Shown: in pieces, positions 7,070 to 16,784 of the stretch
Layout: each line of letters opens with the position of its first letter
How positions within the stretch are numbered: position 1 is the first letter of the stretch
DNA from: Ruminococcus turbiniformis
Lineage (GTDB): Bacteria; Bacillota; Clostridia; Lachnospirales; Lachnospiraceae
Assembly: GCF_020687545.1 (NCBI RefSeq)
Contig: NZ_JAJEQX010000005.1
Location: 62,001-126,000 of the forward strand
Direction: 5' to 3'
Length of the DNA stretch: 64,000 nt
Program-made: the position numbers and the translations under genes
The notes under the pieces: generated by a model
Told to the model about the DNA's origin: nothing
What the model saw: only the letters and a program-made list of their open reading frames with translations
The model's database searches: none

Positions 7070-7549
7070 ATGGAGATACAGTTTGTTTTAAACGGGAAAA
7101 AAGTCACGGCGGACGTGCAGCCTGATGCCGTGCTTCTCGATGTGGTGCGCGGTCTCGGATGCAAGAGTGTGAAATGCGGATGCGAGACAACCAACTGCGG
7201 TCTGTGTACCGTGTGGATCGACGGGAAATCCAGTCTGTCCTGCTCTGTTCTTGCGGCAAGAGTGGACGGCCACGAGGTTACGACGCTGGAAGGCGTGGAA
7301 GAGGAAGCGGCAGAGCTCGGACGGTTCCTTGCTGCGGAAGGGGCGGAGCAGTGCGGATTCTGTTCCCCCGGATTTATCATGAACGTGCTCGCCATGATGA
7401 GGGAGCTTGAGAACCCGGATCTGGATGAGATCAAAGAGTACCTGGCAGGCAACCTCTGCCGCTGCACGGGATATATGTCGCAGCTTCGGGCGATTCAGAA
7501 ATATATGGAAGCAAAACAGACAGAACAGTGCATGGAGGTGCCGGCATGA
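7070..7549 (+). CDS. Molybdenum hydroxylase [2Fe-2S] subunit
   Basis: The product has 159 residues. The plant-type ferredoxin motif is C38-x4-C43-x2-C46-x11-C58. The C-terminal helical [2Fe-2S] domain carries QCGFCSPGF and NLCRCTGY. This two-cluster arrangement is diagnostic for the small subunit of xanthine dehydrogenase-family enzymes. It relays electrons from the molybdenum centre to FAD. Its stop overlaps the start of the large subunit gene (ATGA at 7546). Confidence 0.92.
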   Translation: MEIQFVLNGKKVTADVQPDAVLLDVVRGLGCKSVKCGCETTNCGLCTVWIDGKSSLSCSVLAARVDGHEVTTLEGVEEEAAELGRFLAAEGAEQCGFCSPGFIMNVLAMMRELENPDLDEIKEYLAGNLCRCTGYMSQLRAIQKYMEAKQTEQCMEVPA

Positions 7550-9912
7550 GCGAAAAGGAACAGACAGCAGTGAATACCCGGAAAACGGGAACAAACACAG
7601 AAAGCGGCAGGTGCGACCTGACGAAGCTCCGCGTCGTGAATCACTCGGTGCCGAAGGTGGATTCCGGATCTCTTGTGGCAGGAAAGGCAGTGTACACAAA
7701 CGACCTGGCTCCGTCAGACTGCCTGATCGTGAAGGTGCTGCGAAGCCCTCACGCCCATGCGCTGATCCGCGGTATCGACACGGAAAAGGCGAAGGCAGTG
7801 CCCGGAATCGAGTGTGTTTTTACCTATAAAGACTGCCCGGACAAGCGTTTTACACTGGCAGGGCAGACCTATCCGGAGCCGAGCCCCTACGACCGGCTGA
7901 TTCTGGATCAGAGGGTGCGTTTCGTCGGAGACGCCGTCGCGATCGTGGCGGGGACTTCTGAGGAGGCAGTGAAAAAGGCGCTGAAGCTGATCAAGGTGAA
8001 ATACGAGGTGCTTGAACCGGTGCTTGACTTCCGCAAGGCGCTTGACAACCCGGTTCTTGTCCATCCGGAGGACAACTGGAGAAGCCTGGCCCCTGTGGGT
8101 GCGGACAATAAGAGAAACCTGTGCGCCCATCAGGAGAGCGGAAGCGGAGATATCGAGGCGGTCCTCGCGTCGTGCGATTATGTGATCGACCGCGTCTACC
8201 ACACTCAGGCGAATCAGCAGGCCATGATGGAGACGTTCCGTGCGTACACATATGCAGATACTTACGGAAGGCTCAATGTAGTCTCTTCTACCCAGGTGCC
8301 CTTCCATGTGCGGCGTATCCTGGCAAACGCCCTCGATATTCCGAAGTCGAAGGTCCGCGTGATCAAGCCGAGAATCGGCGGCGGATTCGGCGCAAAGCAG
8401 ACGGCAGTGTGTGAAGTCTACCCCGCGTTTGTGACGTGGATGACGGGTAAGCCGGCGAAAATTATCTATACAAGGGAGGAATCCCTGATTGCTTCTTCCC
8501 CGAGACATGAGATGGAGATGCATGTGAGAGTCGGCGCAGACAAAGAAGGGCATATCCGTGGAATCGATCTCTACACTCTGTCGAACACCGGGGCATACGG
8601 AGAGCACGGCCCGACAACCGTGGGTCTTTCCGGCCACAAGTCCATTCCGCTCTACGGACAGGCGGAGGCGTTTCGGTTTACTTACGATGTTGTGTACACA
8701 AACGTAATGTCCGCGGGAGCGTACCGCGGTTACGGCGCGACCCAGGGGATTTTCGCCGTGGAGTCCGCAGTAAATGAACTGGCGCAGGAGCTTGGCATGG
8801 ACCCGACTGTTTTAAGAGAGATGAACATGGTGCGGGAAGGCCAGATCATGCCGGCGTACTACGGCGAGCGGGCCAACAGCTGCGCCCTTGACCGGTGTCT
8901 TGCCCGGGCCAAAGAGATGATCGGCTGGGAAGAAAAGTACCCCTGCCGGGATATGGGAAATGGAAAAGTGCGCGGCGTGGGCGTTGCCATGGCCATGCAG
9001 GGCTCGGGAATCGCGGGCGTGGATACCGGCTCCGTGGCAATCAAGGTCAACGATGACGGATTCTACAGTCTGATGGTCGGCGCCACTGACATGGGAACCG
9101 GGTGTGATACGATTCTGACGCAGATGGCCGCAGAGTGCCTGGACTGCGAGATGAGCGACATCGTCGTACACGGAGTGGATACGGACAACTCTCCTTATGA
9201 CACGGGGTCCTACGCGTCCAGCACCACCTATGTGACAGGGAGGGCTGTCGTGAAGACGTGCGAGAGTCTGCGGAAAAAGATCTGTGAGAGGGGAGCGGAG
9301 TATCTGGGATGTTCCCCGGAGGATGTGGAGTTTGACGGCGAGAAGGTGCTCAGCCTTGCGAACGGCGAATCCATCAGCAGAAAAGAGATAGGAAACCGTG
9401 TAATGTGCAGCAGCAATGAGCCGCTCTCGGCCAGCGGGGCATTTTCCTCCCCGACGTCGCCGCCGCCGTTCATGGCTGCCATCGCGGAGGTGGAGATCGA
9501 CAAAGAGACCGGAGAAGTGGAGATGGTGGACTACGCCGCTGTGGTAGACTGCGGAACTGTGGTGAACCCGGCGCTTGCGCGGATTCAGACAGAGGGAGGC
9601 ATCGCCCAGGGAATCGGAATGTCCCTTTTCGAGGATGTTGTCTACAGTGAGAAAGGGAAGAACTACAGCAATTCGTTCATGCAGTATAAGATCCCGACCC
9701 GCCTTGATGTGGGGACGATCCGGGTGGAATTTGAGAGCAGCTACGAGCCCACAGGGCCGTTCGGTGCGAAGTCCATCGGTGAGATCGTGATCAACACGCC
9801 GTCTCCGGCTATCGCAAATGCGATTCAGAACGCGACGGGAGTGATTTTAAGAGACCTGCCGATGACAGCGGAAAAAGTATATATGGAAATGAAGAAGGCT
9901 GAACAGCAGTAA
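7546..9912 (+). CDS. Molybdenum hydroxylase large (molybdopterin-binding) subunit, xanthine dehydrogenase family
   Basis: The protein has 788 residues from ATG 7546, which overlaps the preceding stop and follows GGAGGTG; an ATG at 7528 would lie further inside the upstream gene. The cofactor motif GGGFGAKQ lies near 277-285, GAYRGYGATQ follows later, and the catalytic glutamate is E746 in GPFGAKSIGE. The enzyme should hydroxylate a purine, other N-heterocycle or aldehyde; motifs alone do not decide. No cofactor-maturation (XdhC-type), Mo uptake or purine-transport gene is next to it, so accessory functions must be elsewhere. Confidence 0.9.
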   Translation: MSEKEQTAVNTRKTGTNTESGRCDLTKLRVVNHSVPKVDSGSLVAGKAVYTNDLAPSDCLIVKVLRSPHAHALIRGIDTEKAKAVPGIECVFTYKDCPDKRFTLAGQTYPEPSPYDRLILDQRVRFVGDAVAIVAGTSEEAVKKALKLIKVKYEVLEPVLDFRKALDNPVLVHPEDNWRSLAPVGADNKRNLCAHQESGSGDIEAVLASCDYVIDRVYHTQANQQAMMETFRAYTYADTYGRLNVVSSTQVPFHVRRILANALDIPKSKVRVIKPRIGGGFGAKQTAVCEVYPAFVTWMTGKPAKIIYTREESLIASSPRHEMEMHVRVGADKEGHIRGIDLYTLSNTGAYGEHGPTTVGLSGHKSIPLYGQAEAFRFTYDVVYTNVMSAGAYRGYGATQGIFAVESAVNELAQELGMDPTVLREMNMVREGQIMPAYYGERANSCALDRCLARAKEMIGWEEKYPCRDMGNGKVRGVGVAMAMQGSGIAGVDTGSVAIKVNDDGFYSLMVGATDMGTGCDTILTQMAAECLDCEMSDIVVHGVDTDNSPYDTGSYASSTTYVTGRAVVKTCESLRKKICERGAEYLGCSPEDVEFDGEKVLSLANGESISRKEIGNRVMCSSNEPLSASGAFSSPTSPPPFMAAIAEVEIDKETGEVEMVDYAAVVDCGTVVNPALARIQTEGGIAQGIGMSLFEDVVYSEKGKNYSNSFMQYKIPTRLDVGTIRVEFESSYEPTGPFGAKSIGEIVINTPSPAIANAIQNATGVILRDLPMTAEKVYMEMKKAEQQ

Positions 9913-9926
9913 AAAGCATCATGACA

Positions 9927-9955
9927 AAAGGGACGGGTTAAACCGTCCCTTTGCT
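9927..9955. terminator. Bidirectional terminator between the hydroxylase operon and aroB
   Basis: AAAGGGACGG (9927-9936) and CCGTCCCTTT (9943-9952) form a perfect 10-bp stem with a six-base loop. The aroB stop codon (9938-9940, minus strand) lies in the loop, so one hairpin serves both convergent operons. Confidence 0.85.
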
Positions 9956-10993
9956 GTCGAAAAAGGAGAGATCTGTCGGATAGACATAACTGTCGCCGAT
10001 CTCCTTTAAGAGCACCACATTGAGATGCCCGTTTAAATTTTTCTTATCCAGTGACATGGCCCCTGTCAGATCGGTCATGGGCAGACCGCATTCGGAGGGG
10101 AGACCGTAGATCTCAAGCGCCTTCCGGATCTGTTCCGCACATCCGGGAGCGGTCAGGCCCTTTTCTTCCGCGATCTTTGTGATCTGGTACATGCCGATGC
10201 CGACCGCCTCGCCGTGGCTCTCCCTCTCGTAGTGGAAGTGCTGCTCGATGGTGTGGGCCAGCGTGTGGCCGAAGTTTAAGAGGATTCTCTCGCCCAAGTC
10301 GAACTGGTCTTTTTCCACGACGATCCGCTTGATATCCACGCACCGGGTGATCACTTCGGTAAGATCCGGCTTTAATTCCTCAAAGGAAGAGCGGGAGCAG
10401 AGCCGGTCAAAAAGCGCTCTGTCCCAGATACATCCGTACTTGATCACCTCGCCCATGCCGTCGCTGATAAAGTGCTGCGGCAGTGTGTCGAGCACATCCG
10501 GGTCGATGAGCACAAGCTTCGGGTGGTAGAAGGCGCCCACGAGATTTTTTCCCCGGGGAAGGTCTACCGCCACTTTGCCTCCCACGGAGGAATCTACCTG
10601 TGCGAGGATCGTCGTCGGAATCTGCACAAGGCGGATGCCGCGGAGATAGGTGGATGCGGCAAATCCGGCCAGGTCGCCGATGACGCCGCCGCCCAGGGCG
10701 ATGATCAGATCGCTTCTTGTAAGCTTCGCGTCCAGAAGGGCGCTGTAAATCCCGGGAAGAGAGGAGAAGCTTTTCGTCGTTTCCCCGTGGGGCAGAACAA
10801 GGCTTGCACACTCGTAGTCTGCAAGAGTATCCATGACTTTCTGCCCGTAGAGGGGGAAGACATTGTCATCTGAGATGATCATAATCTTCGTCCCCTTAAA
10901 CACCTGAGAGATATATTTTCCGCATTCGGAGAGAATCCCGTTTTCAATATAGATCGGATAGGAATTGTCCCCGAGGCTGACCGTCAGTTTCAT
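9938..10993 (-). CDS. aroB: 3-Dehydroquinate synthase
   Basis: The protein has 351 residues from ATG 10993, preceded on the minus strand by GGGAGG; a longer frame to 11110 has no site and overlaps the upstream gene. The NAD- and substrate-binding patterns are clear: ALGGGVIGDLAGFAAST, and SSVGGKVAVDLPRGKNLVGAF, with metal-ligand histidines in FGHTLAHTIE. It converts DAHP to 3-dehydroquinate, the second shikimate-pathway step. The gene for the first step lies directly upstream with a 14-base gap, so both are likely one transcript. Confidence 0.95.
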   Translation of the reverse strand: MKLTVSLGDNSYPIYIENGILSECGKYISQVFKGTKIMIISDDNVFPLYGQKVMDTLADYECASLVLPHGETTKSFSSLPGIYSALLDAKLTRSDLIIALGGGVIGDLAGFAASTYLRGIRLVQIPTTILAQVDSSVGGKVAVDLPRGKNLVGAFYHPKLVLIDPDVLDTLPQHFISDGMGEVIKYGCIWDRALFDRLCSRSSFEELKPDLTEVITRCVDIKRIVVEKDQFDLGERILLNFGHTLAHTIEQHFHYERESHGEAVGIGMYQITKIAEEKGLTAPGCAEQIRKALEIYGLPSECGLPMTDLTGAMSLDKKNLNGHLNVVLLKEIGDSYVYPTDLSFFDSKGTV

Positions 10994-11007
10994 CTGTGCG
11001 ACCTCCC

Positions 11008-12021
11008 TTATACGATCTTTCCGACAACCTGTGCGATCTGTTTTACCTGTGCGAGAAGAGAGTCGTACTTCTCGGGTTTTAAGGACTGTGCTCCGTCGCA
11101 GAGCGCGCACTCCGGATTGTTGTGAACCTCTATCATCAGTCCGTCCGCGCCTGCGGCAACAGCTGCCTTAGCCATCGGCTCGACAAGCCACCATTTTCCG
11201 CCTGCGTGGCTCGGGTCAACAACAACAGGAAGGTGTGTTTTCTTGCGAAGGACAGGAATGCTCTGAAGATCCAGGGTGTTCCTTGTAAATGTCTCGAAGG
11301 TGCGGATTCCGCGTTCGCAGAGAATGACGTTCTCGTTTCCGGAAGCCATGATGTACTCTGCGGACATAATCCATTCTTCGTAGGTCGCGTTTAATCCTCT
11401 TTTTAAGAGAATAGGGCGGTCCACCTGTCCGAGCTGTTTTAACAGGTCAAAGTTCTGCATGTTCCTGGCGCCGATCTGAATTAAGTCGACCTTTTCGTTG
11501 AAGAGGTCGAGATACTGGGGAGACATAAGCTCCGTAACGATGGGAAGCCCTACCGTTTCTTTGACTTCACAGAGAATTTTCAGGCCTTCAAGCCCGAGCC
11601 CCTGGAAAGAGTAGGGGCTTGTCCGCGGCTTGAACGCGCCGCCGCGGAGCACATTGGCGCCGGAAGCTTTCGCGGCTTCTGCCACTTCCAGTACCTGATC
11701 ATATGACTCCACCGAGCACGGGCCGGCGATCAGAGCCAGGTGCCCGCCGCCGACTTTCACGCCGGATACGTCGATGACCGAGTCCTCGGGATGGAATGCG
11801 CGGTTGGCAAGTTTATACGGTTCCTGGACATGCATGACTTTGTCGACGCAGCTGTCCACTTCAAAAAGCCTCGGGTCAATCAGTGTCGTGTCGCCGATGC
11901 AGCCGATGATGGTCATTTCCGTACCGCGTACAATATGAGTGTCAAGTCCGCGGTTTTTTACAAGATTTTCCACACGGCTGATATTTTCTTCGCTTGTGTT
12001 TGGCTTTAATACAATAATCAT
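11008..12021 (-). CDS. aroF: 3-Deoxy-7-phosphoheptulonate (DAHP) synthase, N-terminal ferredoxin-like domain type
   Basis: The product has 337 residues. Residues 1-70 form the regulatory ferredoxin-like domain ([12 protein letters not shown]) known from the Thermotoga-type enzymes. The barrel has [26 protein letters not shown] and [12 protein letters not shown], all core KDPG/DAHP synthase motifs. It condenses PEP and erythrose-4-phosphate and commits carbon to aromatic amino acids. The N-terminal domain implies feedback control by tyrosine or phenylalanine. No T-box or other leader is visible upstream. Confidence 0.94.
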   Translation of the reverse strand: MIIVLKPNTSEENISRVENLVKNRGLDTHIVRGTEMTIIGCIGDTTLIDPRLFEVDSCVDKVMHVQEPYKLANRAFHPEDSVIDVSGVKVGGGHLALIAGPCSVESYDQVLEVAEAAKASGANVLRGGAFKPRTSPYSFQGLGLEGLKILCEVKETVGLPIVTELMSPQYLDLFNEKVDLIQIGARNMQNFDLLKQLGQVDRPILLKRGLNATYEEWIMSAEYIMASGNENVILCERGIRTFETFTRNTLDLQSIPVLRKKTHLPVVVDPSHAGGKWWLVEPMAKAAVAAGADGLMIEVHNNPECALCDGAQSLKPEKYDSLLAQVKQIAQVVGKIV

Positions 12022-12220
12022 GTTGAATTCCTCCGGTAATGCATGTATTGTTAAATAGGTTCCTCCTTGTATGCGAAGAGGAAGAATAACTGATAATATA
12101 TTGATAATTCGCTATCAACAGTAACTTCACACTGTAAAATTTTAGTTGTTTAAAGTGGGAAATTCAGTAGTATCATAAAACATTCGCTGAAGAATGTCAA
12201 CAGTTTTCGGGGGTTGAGAG
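12022..12220. other. Divergent intergenic region between aroF and the ClC gene
   Basis: The region is about 200 bases and A+T-rich. On the minus strand, TTGATA with TTATCA about 16 bases downstream could be an aroF promoter, but it is only moderate. GAGGAAC-type ribosome binding sequence precedes aroF. I see no riboswitch or T-box signature. Confidence 0.3.
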
Positions 12221-13789
12221 ATGAAAAAGGATGTATCACATACAATTCAGAGGGCGCAGCGATTTCCTGTTATTCTGATCGGCGAGGGCCTGCTCGTCGG
12301 GGCGGCGGCAGGACTTGTGGTCATGTTCTACCGGATCGCACTTACTTTTGCGGCGGAGTGGCTGAACAGAATTGTGACGGCCATAAAAGGAGATCTGTTT
12401 AAGACTGCCGTGTGGTTTGTGATTCTTCTTGTCATGGCGCTGATTGTGGGGCGTCTCGTAAAGTGGGAGCCCATGATATCGGGGAGCGGAATTCCCCAGG
12501 TAGAGGGAGAAGTGCTCGGAAAACTCAAAGAAAACTGGAAGAGAGTTCTTCCGGCCAAGTTTCTGGGCGGCTTTCTCTGCCTTCTGGGAGGACTCTCCCT
12601 CGGACGGGAGGGCCCGTCCATCCAGCTGGGGGCTATGAGCGGTCAGGGCGTCTCAAGGATTCTTGACCGGGGAAAGACAGAGGAGAGATACCTTATGACG
12701 TGCGGGGCCAGCGCAGGACTTGCGGCGGCGTTTCATGCGCCCCTGGCGGGCATGATGTTTTCGCTGGAAGAGATCCACAAAGGATTTTCGGTGAGCCTTC
12801 TCATGTCCGTGATGACCGCGTCTGTGACAGCGGACTATATCGCGTCGCATATCATGGGGATTGACCCGGTGTTTCAGTTTGAGCTGGAACACGTGCTTCC
12901 GCAGGATTATTACTGGATTCTGGTGATTCTCGGAGCAGTACTCGGAGTCATGGGCGCGCTTTATAATAAAGTAATGCTTCTGGCACAGGATCTGTACAAA
13001 AAGCCGGAATTTCTCGGTGTGACCGGACGGATTGTCATTGCGTTTATGGCGGCCGGGGTGATGGCGGTTCTGTTTCCGTGTGTGCTTGGAAGCGGCGGAG
13101 ATCTGATCACAGATCTGACGGGGGGAGAGTTTGTCCTTGGAACGGTAATTCTGATTTTTGCGGTGAAGTTTCTCTTTTCTGCGGTGAGCTTCGGCTCCGG
13201 GGCACCGGGAGGAATCTTCTTCCCTCTGCTCATTCTGGGAGCGTTTATCGGCGCGGCTTTTGCCATGACCGGAGTCGAGCTGTTCGGCCTTGATCCGGTG
13301 TACATCAACAACTTTGTCCTGCTGTCCATGGCAGGGTACTTTACCGCCATTGTCCGGGCGCCGATTACGGGAATCATTCTGCTGTTTGAGATGTCGGGCT
13401 CCGTCAGCCAGATGCTTTCCCTGGCGGTCGTCTCCGTGACGGCGTACATCACGGCGACGCTTCTCAAATCCGAGCCGATCTATGAGAGCCTTCTGGGGCG
13501 TATACTGGACAGCGGCGGGAAGAAGAAAAGCGAAGTCAGGGCAGGGGGACAGAAGGTGTTAAGCGAGTTTGTTATTATGGGAGGTTCTGTACTGGAGGAC
13601 CGTACCGTGATGGAGATCAACTGGCCGAACAACTGTCTTCTCGTCTCTCTCGAGCGTGATGGAAAAGAGATGATACCCCGCGGAAAAACGCGGCTTAAAG
13701 CCGGAGACCGGCTTACGGTTATGACAGATGAGCGCGATGCCGGATATATACATGACAAAATGGAAAACTTATGTTATACTTCATTTTAG
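12221..13789 (+). CDS. ClC-family chloride/proton antiporter or channel with C-terminal TrkA-C (RCK_C) domain
   Basis: The product has 522 residues. All three ClC selectivity motifs are present: GSGIPQ (88-93), GREGP (128-132, with the gating glutamate E130) and GAPGGIFFP near 325. Residues from about 445 form a soluble TrkA-C-like domain (GGSVLEDRTVMEINWPNNC) that in transporters binds small ligands and gates activity. It should move chloride, perhaps fluoride or protons, across the membrane. It lies 24 bases before pyrH, in the place where rpsB-tsf often stand in Firmicutes. Confidence 0.92.
   Translation: MKKDVSHTIQRAQRFPVILIGEGLLVGAAAGLVVMFYRIALTFAAEWLNRIVTAIKGDLFKTAVWFVILLVMALIVGRLVKWEPMISGSGIPQVEGEVLGKLKENWKRVLPAKFLGGFLCLLGGLSLGREGPSIQLGAMSGQGVSRILDRGKTEERYLMTCGASAGLAAAFHAPLAGMMFSLEEIHKGFSVSLLMSVMTASVTADYIASHIMGIDPVFQFELEHVLPQDYYWILVILGAVLGVMGALYNKVMLLAQDLYKKPEFLGVTGRIVIAFMAAGVMAVLFPCVLGSGGDLITDLTGGEFVLGTVILIFAVKFLFSAVSFGSGAPGGIFFPLLILGAFIGAAFAMTGVELFGLDPVYINNFVLLSMAGYFTAIVRAPITGIILLFEMSGSVSQMLSLAVVSVTAYITATLLKSEPIYESLLGRILDSGGKKKSEVRAGGQKVLSEFVIMGGSVLEDRTVMEINWPNNCLLVSLERDGKEMIPRGKTRLKAGDRLTVMTDERDAGYIHDKMENLCYTSF
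13752..13780 (+). promoter_or_regulatory. Promoter for the pyrH-frr-uppS operon inside the end of the ClC gene
   Basis: ATGACA (13752-13757) and TATACT (13775-13780) are 17 bases apart, overlapping the last codons of the ClC gene. Transcription would start near 13787, shortly before the pyrH ribosome binding site. This would give the housekeeping genes a promoter of their own. Confidence 0.5.
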
Positions 13790-13813
13790 AAAAACACAAG
13801 GAGCTGTTTTATA

Positions 13814-14509
13814 ATGAAAAGAGTACTACTTAAGCTGAGCGGAGAAGCTCTTGCAGGAGAAAAAAAGACCGGCTTTGACGAGGCTACATGTATCGGTGTG
13901 GCTGAGCAGGTAAAAAAGCTTACCGACGACGGAATACAGGTTGCAATTGTGACCGGAGGAGGAAACTTCTGGAGAGGCCGGACGAGTGAGACGATCGACC
14001 GGACAAAGGCAGATCAGATCGGCATGCTTGCGACAGTGATGAACTGTATTTACGTGTCAGATATTTTCCGGCATGTGGGGATGAAGACAGAAGTATTTAC
14101 TCCCTTTGTGTGCGGGGCGTTCACGAGCCTTTTCTCAAAGGACGCGGCGCTGGAAGCGCTGAATGCAGGAAAGGTGATTTTCTTTGCGGGCGGTACGGGG
14201 CATCCCTATTTCTCAACAGATACAGGTGCGGTGTTAAGAGCAATTGAGATTGAAGCAGACGCCATGCTCCTGGCGAAAGCGATCGACGGTATCTATGACA
14301 GTGACCCGAAGGTAAATCCGCAGGCGGTGAAATATGACGAGATCTCCATTCAGGAAGTGATCGACAAAAAGCTGGCAGCAGTGGATCTGACCGCATCCAT
14401 TCTCTGCCTGGAAAATAAGATGCCGATGCTCGTATTCGGGCTGAATGAGGAAAACAGCATCGTGGAAACGATGAGCGGCAATTTTACAGGAACAAAAGTA
14501 ACAGTGTAG
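13814..14509 (+). CDS. pyrH: UMP kinase
   Basis: This 231-residue amino-acid-kinase-fold protein begins VLLKLSGEALAGEKKTGFD. It has VTGGGNFWRGR and the C-terminal KMPMLVFGLNEENSI segment typical of bacterial PyrH. It phosphorylates UMP to UDP for nucleotide and envelope synthesis and is usually a GTP-activated, UTP-inhibited hexamer. AAGGAG lies upstream of the ATG. frr follows after 13 bases. Confidence 0.96.
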   Translation: MKRVLLKLSGEALAGEKKTGFDEATCIGVAEQVKKLTDDGIQVAIVTGGGNFWRGRTSETIDRTKADQIGMLATVMNCIYVSDIFRHVGMKTEVFTPFVCGAFTSLFSKDAALEALNAGKVIFFAGGTGHPYFSTDTGAVLRAIEIEADAMLLAKAIDGIYDSDPKVNPQAVKYDEISIQEVIDKKLAAVDLTASILCLENKMPMLVFGLNEENSIVETMSGNFTGTKVTV

Positions 14510-14522
14510 GAGGACTTTCACT

Positions 14523-15074
14523 ATGAATGAAAAAGTGGCAGCGTATGACGCGAAAATGACAAAAACAATCAACAACCTTGACAGCGAACTCGCGACGATC
14601 CGCGCAGGTCGCGCAAATCCGCATGTGCTGGACAAGCTGTTCGTCGACTACTACGGAGCGCCCACCCCGATTCAGCAGGTGGCAAACGTATCTGTTCCGG
14701 AAGCTCGGATGATCCAGATCCAGCCCTGGGAAAAGAGTATGTTAAAGGCGATTGAAAAAGCGATTCTCACATCCGATATCGGAATCAACCCGACGAACGA
14801 CGGCACGTCGATCCGTCTTGTATTTCCTGAGCTTACAGGAGAGAGAAGAAAAGAACTGGCAAAGGATGTAAAGAAGAAGGGTGAGGCTGCGAAGGTGGCT
14901 GTCCGCAACATCAGAAGAGACGGAAACGTGGCTTTCAAGAAGCTGAAGGGAACGGAGATCTCCGAGGATGGAATCAAGGATCTGGAAGACGATCTTCAGA
15001 AGATTACGGACAAGTATATTGACAAGATCGACAAAATGGTGGAAGCAAAATCCAAAGAGATTATGACTGTATAG
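14523..15074 (+). CDS. frr: Ribosome recycling factor
   Basis: The 183 residues match the normal length. The N-terminal helix contains TINNLDSELATIRAGRANPHVL, and the C-terminal half contains RKELAKDVKKKGEAAKVAVRN, the conserved helix bundle. It splits post-termination ribosomes together with EF-G. AGGAGG precedes the ATG. The usual partner pyrH lies upstream. Confidence 0.97.
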   Translation: MNEKVAAYDAKMTKTINNLDSELATIRAGRANPHVLDKLFVDYYGAPTPIQQVANVSVPEARMIQIQPWEKSMLKAIEKAILTSDIGINPTNDGTSIRLVFPELTGERRKELAKDVKKKGEAAKVAVRNIRRDGNVAFKKLKGTEISEDGIKDLEDDLQKITDKYIDKIDKMVEAKSKEIMTV

Positions 15075-15116
15075 CGGCGGAGGAGATGCGGAAGGCATTT
15101 CCGGAAAGCGCGGGAG

Positions 15117-15148
15117 AAAAGGGGGCTTTTTCACAGAAGCCCCCTTTT
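15117..15148 (+). terminator. Intrinsic terminator after frr
   Basis: AAAAGGGGGCTT (15117-15128) pairs with AAGCCCCCTTTT (15137-15148) around an eight-base loop. It lies between frr and uppS, so uppS and later genes may depend partly on read-through or on another promoter. Confidence 0.8.
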
Positions 15149-15216
15149 ATGCCGGTCATGGGGCTGTATCGGAACCAGACCGGCAAACCTTGAAAAAATC
15201 GGAAAGGAAGAAGAAA

Positions 15217-15924
15217 ATGAAAGTACCTCAGCATATCGCAATCATACTGGACGGAAACGGCCGGTGGGCGAAGGCGAAAGGAATGCCGAGAAACTACGGG
15301 CATGCCCAGGGAAGCAAAAATGTGGAGCGGATCTGTGAGGAAGCGTGGAGGATGGGAATCAAATATCTGACGGTCTACGCCTTTTCCACGGAGAACTGGA
15401 GCAGACCCGAGGGGGAGGTGGCGGCGCTGATGACGCTGCTGCGGAATTATATGAAGACCTGTCTTAAGACGGCGGCAAAAAATGACATGAAGATCCGTGT
15501 GATCGGGGATATCACGCCGCTGGACGATGACATTAAGAAACGAATCCGGGAGCTGGAGACTGCCACTGTGAACAACGGAGGGCTGAATTTTACCATCGCT
15601 CTCAATTACGGGAGCCGTGACGAGATGACCCGGGCAGCCAGAAAGATGGCGCAGGACTGCGCGGACGGAAAGCTGAACGCGGCGGATATCGACGAATCTG
15701 TCTTCGAGTCGTATCTGGATACCCACGGGATTCCGGATCCGGATCTGATGATCCGCACAAGCGGCGAGCAGAGACTGTCCAACTATCTTCTCTGGCAGCT
15801 TGCCTACTCGGAGTTTTATTTTACAGATATTCCCTGGCCGGACTTTACAAAAGAGGATCTTGAGAAGGCGATTGAAGAGTATAATCACAGGCACAGGAGA
15901 TTCGGCGGGGTAGAGGAGGCGTAA
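15217..15924 (+). CDS. uppS: Undecaprenyl diphosphate synthase
   Basis: The product has 235 residues from ATG 15217, preceded by AAAGGAAG; a TTG at 15190 has no site. The cis-prenyltransferase motifs are IILDGNGRWAKAKGMPRNYG, FSTENWSRP and RTSGEQRLSNYLLWQ with SEFYF. It makes the C55 lipid carrier for peptidoglycan precursors. It is three bases from cdsA and belongs to the envelope operon ending with rseP. Confidence 0.96.
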   Translation: MKVPQHIAIILDGNGRWAKAKGMPRNYGHAQGSKNVERICEEAWRMGIKYLTVYAFSTENWSRPEGEVAALMTLLRNYMKTCLKTAAKNDMKIRVIGDITPLDDDIKKRIRELETATVNNGGLNFTIALNYGSRDEMTRAARKMAQDCADGKLNAADIDESVFESYLDTHGIPDPDLMIRTSGEQRLSNYLLWQLAYSEFYFTDIPWPDFTKEDLEKAIEEYNHRHRRFGGVEEA

Positions 15925-15927
15925 AAA

Positions 15928-16740
15928 ATGTTTAAGACACGCTTGTTGAGTGGAATACTGTTAGTGATCATTGCGCTGGTGACAGTTATTACCGGACGGG
16001 AGCTCCTGTTCGCGGTTCTGCTTCTGATCAGCATTATCGGAATGACAGAGCTCTATAAAGTGTTCGGGATCGAGAAGAAACCGCCGGGAATCATCGGTTA
16101 TATTTTCGCGGTGCTTTATTATGGGCTTGTCTATTTCGAGCCGCAGATGGAAGGGGAGCAGCATGTCTGGTTTATGCTTCTGTTTATGGGACTCCTGATC
16201 TGTCTGATGGCAGCGCTTGTATTCGGATATCCGAAATATAATACGCAGCAGATATTTGCCGCATTTTTCGGTGTGTTTTACGTGGCGGTGATGCTGTCTT
16301 ATATCTACCAGACAAGATGTCTTCCGGACGGTATGTTCACGGTATGGCTCGTGTTTATCTGCGCATGGGGATGCGATACGTGCGCATACTGTGTGGGGAT
16401 GCTTATCGGAAAACATAAGATGGCGCCTGTCTTAAGCCCGAAGAAATCCGTGGAGGGCGGGATTGGCGGCATCGTCGGAGCAGCGCTCATCGGCGTGATC
16501 TATGCACTGGCAATCAACCACTGGGGAGACGCGGGTACGAGCGTGTTTTCCTATGCGGTGATCGGCGCGGCAGGGGGCGCGATCTCTCAGATCGGCGACC
16601 TGGCCGCATCTGCGATCAAGAGATACCACAACATCAAAGACTACGGAAAGCTGATTCCGGGACACGGCGGCATACTGGACCGGTTTGACAGTGTCATTTT
16701 CACTGCACCCATCATATATTATCTTGCCGTTCTTCTATAA
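15928..16740 (+). CDS. cdsA: Phosphatidate cytidylyltransferase
   Basis: This 270-residue integral membrane protein has about eight hydrophobic segments. The family signature near the C-terminus reads LIPGHGGILDRFDSVIFTAP, and SPKKSVEGGIGG lies upstream of it. It makes CDP-diacylglycerol, the branch point of phospholipid synthesis. It is placed between uppS and dxr, as in many Firmicutes. Confidence 0.95.
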   Translation: MFKTRLLSGILLVIIALVTVITGRELLFAVLLLISIIGMTELYKVFGIEKKPPGIIGYIFAVLYYGLVYFEPQMEGEQHVWFMLLFMGLLICLMAALVFGYPKYNTQQIFAAFFGVFYVAVMLSYIYQTRCLPDGMFTVWLVFICAWGCDTCAYCVGMLIGKHKMAPVLSPKKSVEGGIGGIVGAALIGVIYALAINHWGDAGTSVFSYAVIGAAGGAISQIGDLAASAIKRYHNIKDYGKLIPGHGGILDRFDSVIFTAPIIYYLAVLL

Positions 16741-16784
16741 AATCAGTGATTCTGTAAACTTAGCGGAGCAAAAGGAGTGAACAT

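Noticed and set aside
12022-12220. T-box or aromatic amino-acid riboswitch upstream of aroF
   Set aside because: There is no specifier-loop or T-box core sequence, and the region is short and A+T-rich.
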